From Silene conica (taxonomy: Eukaryota > Streptophyta > Magnoliopsida > Caryophyllales > Caryophyllaceae), in the NCBI GenBank assembly GCA_029255685.2, contig CM055315.2, forward strand, positions 56,639,181 through 56,703,180: DNA of 64,000 nucleotides, in the 5' to 3' direction. Shown here piece by piece: positions 10,631-22,979 of this stretch (its first letter is position 1; every line of letters begins with the position of its first letter). Below the pieces are notes generated by a model. It was not told where the DNA came from, did not search any database, and worked only from the letters and a program-made list of their open reading frames with translations. The position numbers were made by a program, and so were the translations under genes.

Positions 10631-13600
10631 CTACAACTTAGGAACACATCTAATTCCCATGGAATGAATGTGCCCTTCATGCTTATCACGTGGTAATGCT
10701 TTAGTGAGAGGATCAGCTATGTTGTCATCCGTAGCGATCTTATCAATGAATATCTTCTTTTACGCGGACTCAGTCGTAGAATCTGCTGTAACATTCTGTT
10801 TAGAACTTTTCCAGCTGACAGCAGCGCCATTAAGAGTAAAAACGAATCCAGACTGAGATTTCGAGTCATCTCGATCCGTTTGGAAGCTAGCATCTGCGTA
10901 ACCCGTGGCGCAGAGCGTCGAGTCGCCTCCAAAAGTCAATCCCCAATCTTTAGTCCTCCGTAGGTACTTAAGAATGTTTTTCACGGCCATCCAGTGTTGT
11001 TCACCTGGATGAGCTTGGAATCGACTTGTCATACTCAATGCATATGCAACGTCGGGACGTGTGCATATCATGGCATACATGATTTATCCTATTGCCGAAG
11101 CATAAGGAATCCGACTCATGCGCTCTTTCTCTTCCACTGACTTAGCTTCTTGAGTCTTGCTCAAGTGAAGCCCAGGAGTCATAGGAAGGAACCCCTTCTT
11201 GGAGTTCGTCATGCTGAATCTCTCCAGAATCTTCTCTATATAAGATTCCTGACTGAGAGACAACATCCGTCGTGATCTATCCCTGTAGATACGGATGCCC
11301 AAAATTCTTTGTGCCTCTCCCAGATCTTTCATCTGGAAATGGTTTTTCAACCATGCTTTAACCGAAGATAAGAGAGGTATGTCATTCCCAATCAAGAGTA
11401 TGTCATCGACATACAGTACTAGGAATACAATCTTACTCCCACTCGACTTGATATAGAGACATGGTTCCTCGACTGATCGAATGAACCCATTCTCTTTTAT
11501 CACTTGGTCGAAGCGATGATTCCAACTCCGCGATGCTTGCTTAAGTCCATAGATGGAACGCTTAAGCTTGCAAACTTTCTTAGGATGTGCTGGATCGATA
11601 AAACCCTCGGGTTGTACCATGTACAACTCTTCCTCCAAATAACCGTTTAAGAAGGCGGTTTTAACGTCCATTTGCCATATTTCATAGTCATGAAATGCGG
11701 CGATCGCTAAGATAATCCGAATGGAACGTAGCATGACTACGGGTGCAAAGATCTCATCATAGTGCAAGCCTGGCACTTGAGTGAAACCTTTAGCAACTAG
11801 TCTAGCCTTGTGGATATCTTGTTGTCCTTCCACGGCATGCTTTATCTTGTAAAGCCATTTGCATTGAAGGGGACGTACCTTTGCAGGTAGGTCCACAAGA
11901 TCCCACACGTTGTTCTCATACATGGAGTCCATCTCGGATTGCATGGCTTCTAGCCATAGCTTTGAGTCAGAACTGGTCATGGCACCTTTATAGGTTGTGG
12001 GTTCATTACCCTCTAGGAGTAAGACGTCATCTGTATCGTGTTCCTCGACCATACCAATGTATCTGTCCGGTGGAATAGAGACTCTTCCTGACCTCCTAGG
12101 TTCCTCAGGGATATCTACCGCAGCCTCGGTTGAAGGTACTGTTTCCTCCAATGGTTGCTCGGTAGTTGGTTCTTGAACCTCCGATAACTCGAAGGTTCTA
12201 TTACTCGACTTGTTCTCGAGAAATTCTTTCTCTAAGAACGTCGCACTAGCCGCAACAAAAACACGTTGTTCGGTAGGCGAGTAGAAGTAATGACCAAACG
12301 TTCCCTTTGGATAGCCTATAAAGTATGTCTAGACCGATCGCGGGCCGAGCTTATCCTCGTGTCTCCACTTGACATAAGCCTCGCAGCCCCAAACCCGAAT
12401 AAAGGACAAGTTAGGGACCGTTCCCTTCCATAACTCGAATGGAGTCTTGTCAACAGCTTTAGACGGACTTCGGTTAAGTATTAGAGCGGCCGACAAAAGA
12501 GCATAGCCCCACAATGAATCAGGCACAACGGTGTGACTCATCATGGATCGAACCATATCAAGTAAAGTTCGATATCTCCGTTCGGACACACCATTTAATT
12601 GTGGTGTTCCAGGTGGAGTCAACTGTAGCACGATCCCACAGTCTTTTAGGTGTTGATCAAACTCGCGTGAAAGATACTCACCACCACGATCCGAGCGTAG
12701 TGCTTTAATCTTTCTACCCAGCTGGTTCTGTACCCGATTCTGGTATTCTTTGAACTTGTCAAAGGATTCACTTTTATGTTTCATCAAGTAGACATAGCCA
12801 TATCTACTCAAATCATCCGTGAAAGTGATGAAATACCTATAGCCTTCTCGTGCGTTGATCGACATAGGGCCACATACGTCCGTATGTATGAGTCCTAATA
12901 GGTCGGCAGCGCGCATTCCAACACCTTTGAAGGAAATACGAGTCATTTTGCCGATGAGACATGATTCACACGTGCCATATGATTCGAAATCAAAGGACGA
13001 AATAGCTCCATTCTGTATGAGCTGTTTTACGCGTTTCTCATTTATGTGTCCCATACGACAATGCCATAGGTAAGTTTGCTCTTTGTCACCTACCTTTATT
13101 CTTTTATTATTCACATGTAATATCTCGGTGGTTTGATCTAAAACATAAATTCCATTCATGGAAACTGCCTTGCCATAAATCATATTGTGTAAGGAGAAAA
13201 TACAGCTATTATTCTCTATTACAAATGAAAAGCCGAGTTTGTCAAGTGCAGAAACTGAAATAATGTTTTTGGATAAACTAGGAACATAATAACAGTTATA
13301 TAAAAATAACTCGAATCCACTTGGAAGCTGGATTACGTATGTTCCCTTCGAGACTGCAGCCACACGTGCTCCATTCCCGACACGCAGGTCCACCTCACCC
13401 TTGGTTAGGGGTTCTTGGTTTCGGAGGCCCTGCACATGATTACATAGATGAGAACCACAACCAGTATCAAGTACCCAAGTTCCGCAACTTGCATGGTTAA
13501 TCTCAATCATGTGAATAAAAGAAGAAGAAGACATACCAACAGGAGTAACACGGCCTGCCTTAATGTCCTCGCGATACACGGGGCATGAGCGCCTCCAATG

Positions 13601-14447
13601 CCCAGTCTTGTGGCAATGGTGACATTTCATGCTTGTATCCTTGCTCTTTGTCTTGCCTTGTGAGTTACTCGACTCACCTGGCCCACTCTTAGCAAATCCT
13701 GGTTTCTTGAACCTGGGCTTACCTACTGCTAGGTCGCCCTGAGCTTTAGCCTTCCCTTTACCTTTTCCCTTACTGGAGATCATAAGAACATCCTGCTTCA
13801 GACTCCCACTCAACTTTAGATCCTTCTCAGTCTGTACGAGAAGGGAGTGGAGCTCATGTGGAGTCTTCTTCATGTCGTTCATGTAGTAGTTGGCCCTAAA
13901 GAGGGCGAACCCATCATGAAGCGAATGAAGCATGCGATCAACGATGATGTTCTCACTGATCTTGCAGTTTAGGGACTCCAGTTTCTCGATATTCTCAATC
14001 ATGTTGAGAATATGTGGGCTAACAGCTTGGCCCTTCTGGAGTTTCGCCTCAAAGAAGCGACAGGTATGCTCATAAGAAACGATTCTCGGAGCCTTGGAGA
14101 ATTCGTTAGTGAGTGTGGTGAAAATCTTGTTTGCACCATGGGTTATGAAGCGTCTTTGCAAATTGGATTCCATTGCATAGATGAGTACGTTCTTTATCGC
14201 ACCCGCTTCCATAACGAAATCGCTATGAGCGCGAATTTCGTTGGCTCTAGCTCCAGTTCCTGGGTGTGGCGGAATGGGCTCTGAGCTTTCCGTCAGCAAT
14301 GGCAGCATTCCGTAGTGCTGCCTCCCAGTCAGAGAAGTTTGACCCATCATTCCTTAGTCTAGTTGACTGATTCATGGAGTCCATGAACGCTTTTAGCCAG
14401 GATTCACGTGCTAGCTTGGCACTTGGCATTGGGTCTTCACCAGCCAT
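10631..14447 (-). pseudogene. Copia gag-pol polyprotein of C2, multiply disrupted
   Basis: Reads leftward from ATG at 14447 to TAG at 10631, colinear with C4. Domains in order: gag; CCHC knuckle (about 13582-13626); protease DTGC (about 13460); integrase; reverse transcriptase with YVDD (about 11400-11413); RNase H. Lesions relative to C4: an 11-nt deletion near 14285 shifting frame in early gag; TAG at about 12328 in place of a lysine codon after the integrase core; TAA at about 11084 in RT/RNase H; and a net loss of about 204 nt near 10770 that removes RNase H acidic residues. In contrast to C4, the pre-integrase region near 13070 is in frame. Confidence 0.92.
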
Positions 14448-15850
14448 TTTAGTTATACAGCAGTTTTAATGAACGTGTTCTAGACTGAAAAGAAGATAAA
14501 ACAAAACCATATAAGCAACTCATTGTTGTGATTTAAGTCTATATTAAATTGAATTTAAACTCGTAGACTCATGCATTTATATAATTGATCTCCCTCAAGA
14601 ATTATATAAATGATCCCAAGACTCAATTTCCGTATATTGATAAGCCCACAGTTTGGCTAATTCCAATCGTTGGAACTCTTGGTCGATAGATTTCCGTAAA
14701 TCCTATCTTTTAGTCCATCTCAGTCACTGGAATATTATCGAGTGACCATGATGTTGAGATAAAATAAATCATTTGTTCCCACTTACCCGACGTAGAAGGG
14801 GTCATATTATGCCTACCGACGAAGAAGGGATTCATGGGAGGCTGATTTATAAAGACTAATCTCAATTTTTGGTTATACGAGGAAGACCCCATCAACTCTT
14901 ATTTATCCATATTTAAGTGAACTAAAAACTAGCATTTGCGTGAATGAATTAAATAAAGTGATGGCTTTTAAATTGACATGTGACATCTGTATTGTCACAG
15001 AAAACTAACGCGTAACCTCTACATGAGTCAGTTTTCAGGCATGATATAGGTGGTTTGGTTTTTAGGCGGAATATGATGCAAGCTATTATCGAAGAAAGCA
15101 TAAAGGTAAATGCAATAAACGTAAATAAAAGTCCTAGTGTGGCCTATCCTACCAAAATAAACATAAAACAACTTGGAATCCACTGTTGGACCCTAGAAGC
15201 TTGTCTTGATGTTCCATCTTGGTCCTTGCAGCGGGAGTAAGCATCCGGTCTCCGTCTTGTCTTTGGTCTTCACAAAATTACTAATTTAAATTACAAAAGT
15301 AATCCTAGATACATTCTAATTTAAATACAAAAGTAATTACATGGCAAAAACCCAAAACGGAGATTCAAGATCTCAAAATTACAAGCAAGATCGTGTCCCT
15401 TCATTACGGTGACACAATCTTCTAAGGCCACACTAAGTTACAACCGTTTGCAAAAATTAAATACGTTATTGAAAGCATTCAAGGCATTCACAAGACGATA
15501 AATAAAATGCATCAACTAAAAACAATTTATACATGACATAATACTGTTATTATGATTAATAAATTTATACCAAACCACCTTTTAAGATTAAAATTAAATG
15601 ACTATACCGATTTAATCACCAATTTTAACAAACATATAATCCATTATTTTAAACTGTTTTAAAACAATATGTATCAAACGAGGGTGAACCGTTTCACTAA
15701 ATAATACACTATTTCCGTATATAGTATATTATTTTAAGCCATGTGAAAATAAAACATGTTATTTTCGTAAAATAAAAAAAAACGATTCTGTTACAGGGGT
15801 GGTCTACCGACCGGAAAAAACAGGTCTACCGACCACCTGTCGAAAAAAAA

Positions 15851-15887
<37 letters not shown>

Positions 15888-16124
15888 CAGAATGGTCGAC
15901 CGACCGGAAAAACAGGTCGACCGACCACAAAACACGAAACCGAGTTTCTGAACACGATTTCTCACAAAGGAAACTGTTTTGAAAAAAAACAGAAAACTCA
16001 CACAGGGGCGGTCGACCGACCGCTATAACTGGTCGACCGACCGACACGGCGGCAGAAACGAGATTTTTCAAAAACTTTTAAATAAACTTATGAAAAACAC
16101 AAAAGTAAAATTTTCATGGCCTGA
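14448..16124 (-). other. C2 untranslated leader with hairpin modules and A/T palindrome
   Basis: A leader of about 1.7 kb between primer site and gag, without a convincing gene. It holds three paired modules: GGTCTACCGACC at 15801 and 15823, GGTCGACCGACC at 15894 and 15915, and the same at 16010 and 16031. Between the first two pairs is a poly-A/poly-T palindrome (15843-15883). The part nearer gag is shared with C3 and C4. Confidence 0.85.
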
Positions 16125-16137
16125 GGCTCTGATACCA
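16125..16137 (-). other. Primer-binding site of C2
   Basis: Complement reads TGGTATCAGAGCC (initiator tRNA-Met), 2 nt from the LTR edge at 16140. Confidence 0.92.
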
Positions 16138-16139
16138 CT

Positions 16140-17214
16140 TGTGGGGAATAAAGCATGTATTCACCCTAAACTTGCAGGATTATAATGAAAAATACAGTTG
16201 TGTTTATAGTCATAAGATTAAAAAGGATAAGAAAAAGAATTCAACCTTTGGTCCTTTGTGCTTATGGCCTAAGAACAGGAATTAAAGTAAATTCCCTCCT
16301 ATAACTTGCACGCAAGACTTGATTGAGATGATGCCGCGTGTGCTAGAAAATACTCTCCAATTGTCTTGCAATATGGGGAGAGCCTTTTGAGGTTTTAGAT
16401 GTGAGATCTGAGGTTTTGGGAAAAGAATGTCTCAAAAACCCTAATTTTACCTTGAGATAATTTAACAGTGCACCAAGAGTAGTTGATATAAGGAGAAGGA
16501 CTCTCCTTATATACTACATATGGCCGGCCGAAATGGGACATAGGGTAGGAGTGGGCTTTCCACTCTTACCTTATTCTAATGCGTGATTCGACCCAATTAG
16601 CTTTAAGTTGTTCGCGGGTTTTATTTATAAATCGTAACATGTTATCAGATATTAATACAGTCGATATATTAATAATGGTCTGACAAAATACGATATTGTA
16701 TAATTACCCAAATTAATATAACTGTTTATATTAATACGCGAATACAATATTTAATTAAATATAATCGTTTATATTTAATTTACGAATTAATCTTGTAATC
16801 CGTATTAGCTAAAATTATTTAATCCGTATTAAATAATAATCTCAACATCTTATTGACTAATTTAATAGTCAATACCTCTGACTAACTGTTTAGTCATATC
16901 CGGCAAAATGTGACTGTATATTCATACCTTCACATCTCTCAAACGTGTCCTATAGGTGTGACGTATAGGGACCAGTTGATCACCGCCATCCGTATGACAA
17001 TAACGTCAAACTTATCTAGCAAGCCAACCGTTATTGATAAACGTGGATCAACTGGTAATAATACAATAGTATGCCCTTGTGATCCTTAAAGAGATTTAAT
17101 AAGTCATTGTACTTAATTGTCAAGGACACCAGCCCCAACAATCTCCCACTTGTCCGTACAAGGGTATGTGCAATGACGTTATCACACTACATGTGGAGGA
17201 CACAATCTCCAACA
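16140..17214 (-). repeat. C2 5' LTR (right copy)
   Basis: 1075 bp, near-identical to the left LTR. The element-sense 5' end is at 17214, directly against the CCAGA duplication. Confidence 0.93.
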
Positions 17215-17219
17215 CCAGA

Positions 17220-20088
17220 TGTGTTCCCAGATGACTTGCCAGGGATACCGCCAGAGAGAGATGTGGAGTTTACTATTGAGCTTGTTCCAGGTACCGGACC
17301 GATTTCTAAAGCTCCTTACCGTATGGCTCCGCCAGAGTTGAAAGAATTGAAGCAGCAATTGGAAGAGATGATCTAGAAAGGTTTCATTAGACCGAGTGCT
17401 TCTCCGTGGGGTGCTCCAGTGTTGTTCGTTAAGAAGAAAGATGGTTCCATGAGACTTTGCATTGACTATAGAGAGCTGAACCGAATGACCGTGAAGAACA
17501 GATATCCTTTGCCTAGGATAGATGACTTGTTTTATCAGTTGAAAGGTGCTTCTAGGTTTTCTAAGATTGATCTTCGATCGGGTTATCATCATATTCCAGT
17601 GAGAGAGGCTGATATTGCGAAGACTGCTTTTCGGACCAGATATGGGCATTTTGAGTTCGTGGTTATGCCTTTTGGGTTGACTAATGCACCTGCTATTTTC
17701 ATGAATCAGATGAACCGTACCTTCAGTGAGTATCTTGACACTTGTGTTGTGGTGTTTATCGATGACATTCTCATTTATTCGAAGACCGATGAGGAACATG
17801 CTGAGCATCTTCGATTGATTCTTGGGATATTGCGTCGACAGAAGTGGTTCGCAAAGTTCTCCAAGTGTGAGTTTTGGCTTTCTAAGGTTGCATTTCTTGG
17901 ACATGTTATATCTAGTGAGGGAGTTATGGTTGATCCCGCGAAGATTGAGGCCGTAGTAGATTGGGAGAGTCCCAAAGATGTTGGAGAGATCCGTAGTTTC
18001 CTTGGATTGGCTGGTTATTATCGTAGATTTGTTGAGGATTTCTCCAGATTAGCTCGCCCGATGACTCAGTTGCTGAAGACAGAAGCCAAATTTGTGTGGA
18101 CCGATAAGTGCGAGAGTTCTTTCCAGGAGTTGAAGACTAGATTGACTTCCGCCCCCGTGTTAGCTTTGCCAGAGATCGGAGTGGACTTTGATGTGTATTG
18201 TGATGCTTCGATGTTAGGGCTTGGATGCTTACTGATGCAGAGTGGTAAGGTGATAGCATATTCATCTAGACAGTTGAGAGTTCATGAGGTGAACTATCTG
18301 ACACATGATTTGGAGTTGGCTGCAGTCGTTCATGCTTTGAAGATGTGGCGTCATTACCTGATTGGATCCCATTGCCGTATTTTCACAGATCACAAGAGTC
18401 TTAAGTGCATTTTTACTCAGAAAGACCTTAACATGAGACAGAGATGTTGGCTAGAGTTAGTGAAAGATTACGACATCGAGTTGTTATATCATGAGGGAAA
18501 AGCCAATGTGGTTGCAGATGCGCTTAGCCGCAAGACTTCTCACTCGATGAGTGCCATGAGAGTATTGCCCGATGAGTTGTGTTCCGAGTTCCGGAAGCTG
18601 AGGTTAGAGATGGTGAGTAGTGGTTTTGATTGGCTAGCTGCTATGACTGCCGAGTCGTCTTTATATTGGGAGATTCGCCAGAGTTTACCTTCAGATGCCG
18701 ATTTCAAGAAGTTCGAGGCTAAGATTTTGAGTGGTGTTGCACCTGACTTGGTGATTGATACTGATGGTTTCCTTAGGTTCCGTGGTAGGATGTATGTTCC
18801 TGATGTGCCAGATTTGAGGAAGAGGGTTCTTGATGAGGCTCACTTGTCACCGTATTCCGTTCATCCAGGAGGAGAGAAGATGCACAAGGATTTGAGGCTT
18901 ATGTTTTGGTGGCCTGGTATGAAGAATGAGATCTTGGATTACGTTAGTAGATGCTTGACTTGTCAACAAGTCAAGATAGAGCATATGAGACCTGGTGGTT
19001 TGCTACAGCCGCTTCCCGTTCCTCAGTGGAAGTGGGAGTGCATATCTATGGACTTTGTGACAGTTTTGCCTAAGACTGTGGGAGGCAAAGATGCGATTTG
19101 GGTTATTGTTGATCGTCTAACTAAGTGTGCCAGATTCGTGCCGATCAGAGAGACGTGGGACATGGATCGTTTAGCTAGGGCTTATATTGCTGAGGTAGTC
19201 CGATATCATGGTGTGCCGAGAGAGACCGTTTCAGATCGTGATCCTCAATTTTGTTCTCGGTTCTGGAAGGCCTTGCAGGAGGCTATGGGTAGCCGTTTGT
19301 TGATGAGCACCGCATTTCATGCCGCGACCGATGGGCAATCCGAGAGGACCATTCAGACACTAGAGGATTTGCTCCGTGCTTGTGCCCTTGATTTTCAGAG
19401 TTCTTGGGAGCAGTGTTTGCCGTTGGTAGAGTTTTCTTACAACAACAGTTATCATGCTTCCATTGGTATGGCTTCGTACGAGGCTCTTTATGGTAGGAAG
19501 TGCCGTAGTCCGATTTGTTGGGACCAGGCTAGTGACGTTCGTGACCTAGGACCGGACCAGTTAGCTGTTACTATTGACCAGGTTCAGCTTATCAGAGGTA
19601 GGATGAAGGCCGCACAGGACCGGCAGAAATCCTATGCTGATGTTCGCCGTAGACCCTTAGAGTTTGAGGTGGGTGACCGAGTCTTCTTGAGAGTGTCTCC
19701 GATGAAGGGTGTTAAGAGGTTTGGAGTTAAGGGCAAGTTGAGTCCTAAGTATATTGGACCTTTTGAGATCTTGAAGAGAATTGGTGCTGCTGCTTACCGA
19801 TTGGACTTGCCTCCTAGTTTGGGCAAGGTTCATAGCGTTTTTCATGTTTCCCAGCTCCGTAAGTATGTTAGTGACCCGAGTCATGTTCTTCCTAGAGAGA
19901 TCGAGAACTTGGAGCCGAGTCTTGCTTTCGAGGAGCGTCCTGTGAAGATCCTAGACCGTCAGGATAGGAAGCTTAGGAGCAAGGTGGTGCCGCTAGTGAA
20001 GATCCTTTGGCGTTGCGGTGATGATGAGGAGCAGACATGGGAGACTGAGGCATCGATGCGTATCGCGCATCCTTCTCTTTTCGATTGA
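17220..20088 (+). pseudogene. Pol (RT, RNase H, integrase, chromodomain) of the Tekay-like element
   Basis: Continues the frame broken at 8767. An in-frame TAG at 17374-17376, where relatives have an acidic residue just before the RT core, ends translation; downstream the frame is open from 17377. Numbering from the ATG at 17419: RT motif FIDD with D115-D116; RNase H with YCDAS; integrase zinc-binding HH-CC region; catalytic D545, D606 and E642 (35 residues between the last two, the expected D35E spacing); C-terminal chromodomain about 840-885 ([10 protein letters not shown], then a conserved LVKILWR segment). The chromodomain is the mark of chromoviruses and is thought to steer integration to particular chromatin. 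Confidence 0.94.
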
Positions 20089-20155
20089 GGTAGAGTTAGT
20101 TAGAATTTATCTCCGTTCGAGTTTCGAGGACGAAACTTTTTGAAGTTGGGGTGAT
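20089..20155 (+). other. Pre-PPT hairpin and polypurine tract of the Tekay-like element
   Basis: A short inverted repeat GTTTCG (20121-20126) and CGAAAC (20131-20136) is followed by a purine-rich stretch GAAGTTGGGGTGA ending at the 3' LTR (20156). Position and composition fit the plus-strand priming site. Confidence 0.8.
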
Positions 20156-22974
20156 TGTAACATCCCGTATTTTCGTAAAATCTAATTTAATCGTTTTAAA
20201 TTATTTTAAGTAATAAAATAATATTTTAATAATTTATTTCGAAAGATTTTAATTTAATTAGTAAGATCCGTCTTAAGAACCTTAAGTCCTTAAGACGAAT
20301 GCTAGTTGGTAAACTTAAACTCGTATCATAAATATCCGTTCAAGTGTCCGACCCACTTAATTGACTCGGAAAGGACAGTCCATAAAACCCCCATAAAACC
20401 CCTTTCCATCGACATTCCTCATCACCTTCAATTCATTTCACTGTAAAACACAAACCTCATAAACCTCCATTTTATTCCTCCTTCTTTTGAGAAATTCTTC
20501 ATCATCCGTTAACCAAATCGAGGTAACAACGACATTTTTGGAATCCTCATTCGATTTCCAAGCCATCTATCACTTTCTTTTTGTAAATCCTTAACTTTGA
20601 AAATGGGGCTGTTTTCTCTTAATTCCGTTTCAAGTGCTTAAAATCCGTTTCTAGGCTTGTAGGTGTTGGCTTAGAGGATCCAGAGATTGATAGCAACATT
20701 GTTGAGGAAGATCTTTAGCCGGATAAGCTTGAAAGGTGACGATAATGAGAAACTCGGCCTTTATGTGTATATTAGCACTTTTGTTGTGATTTTCCATATG
20801 GTTTCTGATTTTGTTCAAAGGATTATGTTTAATGAACTTAGAAGCATGCCTAGGATTGTTCTTATGTGAGAAATCCATGCCTTATGATGTTGTTACATGT
20901 TCATATGCTATTTTCAGTTTTTCACAAAGTTAAGACGGATACTTGATATAATCGCTTGAGGATTGTTATGGGACTTGTTTGCTGCTAGATAGGATGTAAT
21001 TGATGATTCGTAATGTTGGGTAAATACCATGTGTAGCAATTTTGAAGTTTGTAGGTCGATTTACGAAGTTTTCCTCATGTTGCGATTTTGCGATTTTGCG
21101 ATCAGGCTCTCTAAGCCGGTCGACCGGCTGGGAGAGCATCTGTATGTTTTTCGTGATTTTTGGAATATTGGCTTTGGACTGCTAGCCGGCCGACCGGCTG
21201 GTAGTCAATTTTGTCTAGGGTTGTTTTGCGAAAAGCCTAGGAAGAAAGGGAGCCCAGCCGGCAGACCGGCCGCCTGCCAGCCGGCTGGGAGTGCTTCTGG
21301 GGTGGTTTGCGAAATAGAGAAGGCTAGGGAGTGGAGTCCCAGCCGGCCGACCGGCTGCCTGCCGACCGGCTGGGAGTCCTGTGTGATGTTTCTCGGTTGT
21401 CAAAAGAAGGGTAGGCTGAAGGATCACCAGCCGGCCGACCGGCTGCCTGCTGACCGGCTGGGGATCCCTGAAGGCTGTTTTGTGATGTTTCGCGTGTAAC
21501 TTTCAAACGGTTAATCAGTTTTAATTGAAACTCGTTTTGTATACCCGTGATGTATATTTGAGGTCCCCGGTGTACGGGCAACACTACATTGGGTTCGGGA
21601 ATGGAGTAAGGATAGAGACCCCCCGGTCGGGTAACCGAAAGGGAAACCGGCTCTCCCTTGTCTTAGTTCCCGGGATCAATTAAGTGTTGATTAGAGGTTT
21701 AAGAAGTTAGAACTATAGATTAGTTTCTACCTTTGGATGTTAGTGGTTACAATGGTTGTCGCGTGGTGGGATATGTGTTAAGCTCACCTCTGGACCCACT
21801 ACGTGTTTATATGTCGTGTGACGGGATATGTGTTAAGCTCACCTCTAGACCCGTTACGCGTTTTGCTTGGGCGTGTCAGGATATGTGTTAAGCTCACCTC
21901 TGGACCTGACACGTGATCGGTTGTCGTACACGGGATATGTGTTAAGCTCACCTCTGGAACCGTTGTGCGGTGACTGCGTATTGGGATATGTGTTAAGTTC
22001 ACCTCTGGACCCAATACATGTTTGTAGCATTGGGATATGTGTTAAGCTCACCTCTGGACCCTTTGCTTTGGATGATTAGGGATATGTGTTAAGTTCACCG
22101 CTGGATCCTTTTCATGATTGTAAGTTTAGGGATATGTGTTAAGTTCACCTCTGGACCCTTAACTCGATTGGATGTTGGGATATGTGTTAAGTTCACCTCT
22201 GGACCCGACATAGTATAGTAATGGGATATGTGTTAAGTTCACCTCTGGACCCGTTGCTAGTGTTATGGATGTTTTATCTGCTTGCCTTGATGATGGTACA
22301 GTGTCAGATATGCATGTTGAGTTATTGATGTTTATTTGATTGGTGGTTAAATCATCCAAAGCATTGGATGACTCTTGTTCGGTTTCATAAATAGTTGGAT
22401 TGAAAGACCCCCCGACTGGGTAATCAGTAGGGAACCCGGCTCTCCTTCCCATTTGTTTATGAAGTTGGTTGAGAGCCGTGCATTGTAATCACATGATAGT
22501 AAGAGATCAGTTGATGAGATGTTTATGCTTCACATGTTGTTATATGTTGGAGTATTCTGTATTGTATTATGTGTTATGTGTTGTCACAAAAGGTGGCTAG
22601 GAGAACTCTAGTCACTCCCCACTGATTGTGGCGTACATGTTTTCATGTGTGTAGGTACATGCTGGTTGGAGATGGGATCACAGGAGGGCTAGCGAGTGAT
22701 GATCCATCATCATATGACTCATACCCTATCGTTAGCTAGACTGTTAGACTTTTGATACTTGTTTTGGTGCCTGTAGGGATGTTCCATCCCAGGCTTGTAT
22801 TTATGTTTCGGTTTGATACTTAGAACTGCTACTTATCTATTGTTGTTTATACCAGTTCTGTTTCCAGTTTTCAGTTTAAGACTTCTCGCATGTTGTTTCT
22901 TTTAAAAGTTTTAATTCCGCTGCATTTTAGTACTTTTGTATGTTTATATTTCCGCTTTCGCGAGGGGTTTTACA
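20156..22974 (+). repeat. Tekay-like 3' LTR (2819 bp)
   Basis: Same termini as the 5' LTR and followed by AAAAC. The first two GC-rich modules are collapsed to single palindromes: AGCCGGTCGACCGGCT near 21114 and one near 21184. Full modules remain at 21254, 21339 and 21427. Confidence 0.93.
21759..22262 (+). repeat. Hairpin array of the 3' LTR
   Basis: Ten-unit counterpart of 5819-6320. Unit 3 here is fully paired (CGTGTCAGG with CCTGACACG) where the 5' LTR copy has G-T wobbles. Unit 2 swaps a C-G pair for T-G and a G-T for G-C and stays paired. Confidence 0.9.
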
Positions 22975-22979
22975 AAAAC

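Larger units (their letters stand above)
8768..17214 (-). mobile_element. Ty1-copia retrotransposon C2, full length, degenerate coding (minus)
   Basis: 8447 bp with LTRs 8768-9842 and 16140-17214 (1075 bp each) and target-site duplication CCAGA (8763-8767 and 17215-17219). It sits inside pol of the Tekay-like element, between protease and reverse transcriptase. The two LTRs differ at only about three positions by eye, so insertion is recent relative to its host element. Long-LTR form. The coding region has several disabling lesions, so mobility would have needed help from relatives. Confidence 0.95.
4167..22974 (+). mobile_element. Ty3-gypsy chromovirus, Tekay/Del-like, split by a nested copia
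   Basis: Full-length plus-strand LTR retrotransposon with target-site duplication AAAAC. Components: 5' LTR 4167-7034, Met primer site, gag-protease 7200-8767, interruption by C2 (8768-17214), remaining pol 17220-20088, polypurine tract, 3' LTR 20156-22974. The uninterrupted site is visible in unit B near 35396-35405. The order protease, RT, RNase H, integrase, chromodomain plus LTRs of nearly 3 kb fit the Tekay/Del lineage. LTR termini are TGTAACATCC and GGTTTTACA. The element is inactive: an in-frame TAG at 17374 and the insertion both break pol. Confidence 0.93.

Noticed and set aside
17182..17904. 240-codon minus-strand open frame opposite the RT region
   Set aside because: Antisense of the conserved pol sequence, no domain, and starts in C2.
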